Shown here piece after piece: positions 63,675 to 64,000 of a stretch of 64,000 bases of DNA. The stretch covers positions 1 to 64,000 of the forward strand of contig CAMBBS010000018.1 of NCBI GenBank assembly GCA_945863875.1, written 5' to 3'. The notes under the pieces are model-generated. The model searched no databases. It worked only from the letters and a program-made list of their open reading frames with translations, and was not told the DNA's origin. The stretch is from Desulfopila aestuarii DSM 18488. Its GTDB lineage: Bacteria; Desulfobacterota; Desulfobulbia; Desulfobulbales; Desulfocapsaceae. How positions within the stretch are numbered: position 1 is the stretch's first letter; the number at the start of each line of letters is the position of its first letter. The position numbers and the translations under genes were made by a program.

Positions 63675-64000
63675 AATCGACTGCAGCCGGCATCATGACG
63701 ACTAACTTTCCGACCCTGCTCCCCGAAACTCCGCTCACTGACGCCATTCGCCTCTTTCGTCAATCCTCCCGGCAACATGGTCGGCGGTTGTTCGGCATCA
63801 TCGTCACCGATAAAAATCAACATCTGGTCGGCATGCTGTCGATGTACGATATTCTGCTGTATATGCGGCCAAAACACATTCAGGTCTGGGGTGCCATGGA
63901 GGATCTCGACGTCGCCGGATTGATCGATGCCGCCGGCAGCCGTCTCAAAGCAATCCAGGTCGGAGATATCATGACCCCGGAAGTGATTACCGTCGGCCCC
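63671..64000 (+). CDS. CBS-domain protein, truncated by the window edge
   Basis: 110 codons are seen from the ATG that overlaps the dmeF stop. The N-terminal part is a first CBS motif (IMTTNFPTLLPETPLTDAIR, RRLFGIIVTDKNQHLVGMLS), then a second begins with VGDIMTPEVITVGP at the edge. CBS pairs bind adenine nucleotides and regulate partners. It is likely a soluble regulator cotranscribed with the metal exporter. The C-terminus is outside the window. Confidence 0.85.
   Translation, partial: MKSTAAGIMTTNFPTLLPETPLTDAIRLFRQSSRQHGRRLFGIIVTDKNQHLVGMLSMYDILLYMRPKHIQVWGAMEDLDVAGLIDAAGSRLKAIQVGDIMTPEVITVGP

Noticed and set aside
1-64000. CRISPR array, tRNA, rRNA, prophage, complete defence island
   Set aside because: No regularly spaced repeats and no clover-leaf or ribosomal sequence were noticed. 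DruA-like and IscB parts are fragments attached to mobile elements and not an active defence system.

Overview
The window reads as a chromosomal segment of an anaerobic, sulfate-reducing type bacterium of the Desulfobacterota, most likely a Desulfobulbales relative. The evidence is a complete six-subunit Rnf complex, a lactate-oxidation pair of the kind known from Desulfovibrio (a LutC-like protein and a LutB/LutA fusion) next to a sigma-54 two-component system, numerous hybrid PAS kinases, and decayed insertion elements. There are no rRNA or tRNA genes and no CRISPR array. The assignment comes from gene content, not from any search.

Layout. 0.1-9 kb: four signalling genes on the minus strand (two hybrid kinases, a chemoreceptor, a PAS-LuxR regulator). 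9.4-12.8 kb: an insertion graveyard with a kinase stump, a broken DDE-type gene, an intact IS66 transposase, and two DruA-like (DUF4338) fragments joined head to head across a perfect palindrome. 13-15.5 kb: a small membrane protein, a PilZ protein, Hsp33 and a chalcone-isomerase-like periplasmic protein. 15.5-25.3 kb: a lactate-utilisation region with a GntR regulator, the LUD enzymes, a sigma-54 promoter preceded by four copies of a 16-bp element, an NtrC-type regulator with its hybrid sensor kinase, and a divergent DUF401 permease. 25.3-34.4 kb: cupin, EamA exporter, dihydroorotate-dehydrogenase-like flavoprotein, then rnfCDGEAB. RnfA carries an unusual signal peptide plus Ig-like extension. 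34.5-38.6 kb: a GlrK-lipoprotein-GlrR type system, whose regulator has GSFTHA instead of GAFTGA, and a divergent small secreted protein behind a candidate sigma-54 promoter. 38.7-46.9 kb: metabolic genes, a relic RNA-guided nuclease locus (HEARO/omega RNA plus decayed iscB), a rhodanese-metallohydrolase with degenerate zinc ligands, and an OmpA-type protein. 47.8-64 kb: HlyIII, a hybrid kinase, an IS1634 relic, a Rossmann enzyme of unclear role, an SbmA/BacA-like transporter, a DUF3999/DUF2339 pair, an FMN-binding protein, RNase PH, a frameshifted TRAP solute receptor, and a DmeF efflux pump with a CBS protein cut by the window edge.

How it fits together. Lactate oxidation appears wired to a dedicated sensor/regulator through sigma-54, and the Rnf complex links reduced ferredoxin to NAD and an ion gradient. 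Two separate sigma-54 regulator systems lie within 17 kb of each other. I found no clearly new defence or mobile system. The best leads are the lactate enhancer array, the RnfA fusion, the GSFTHA regulator and the IscB relic.
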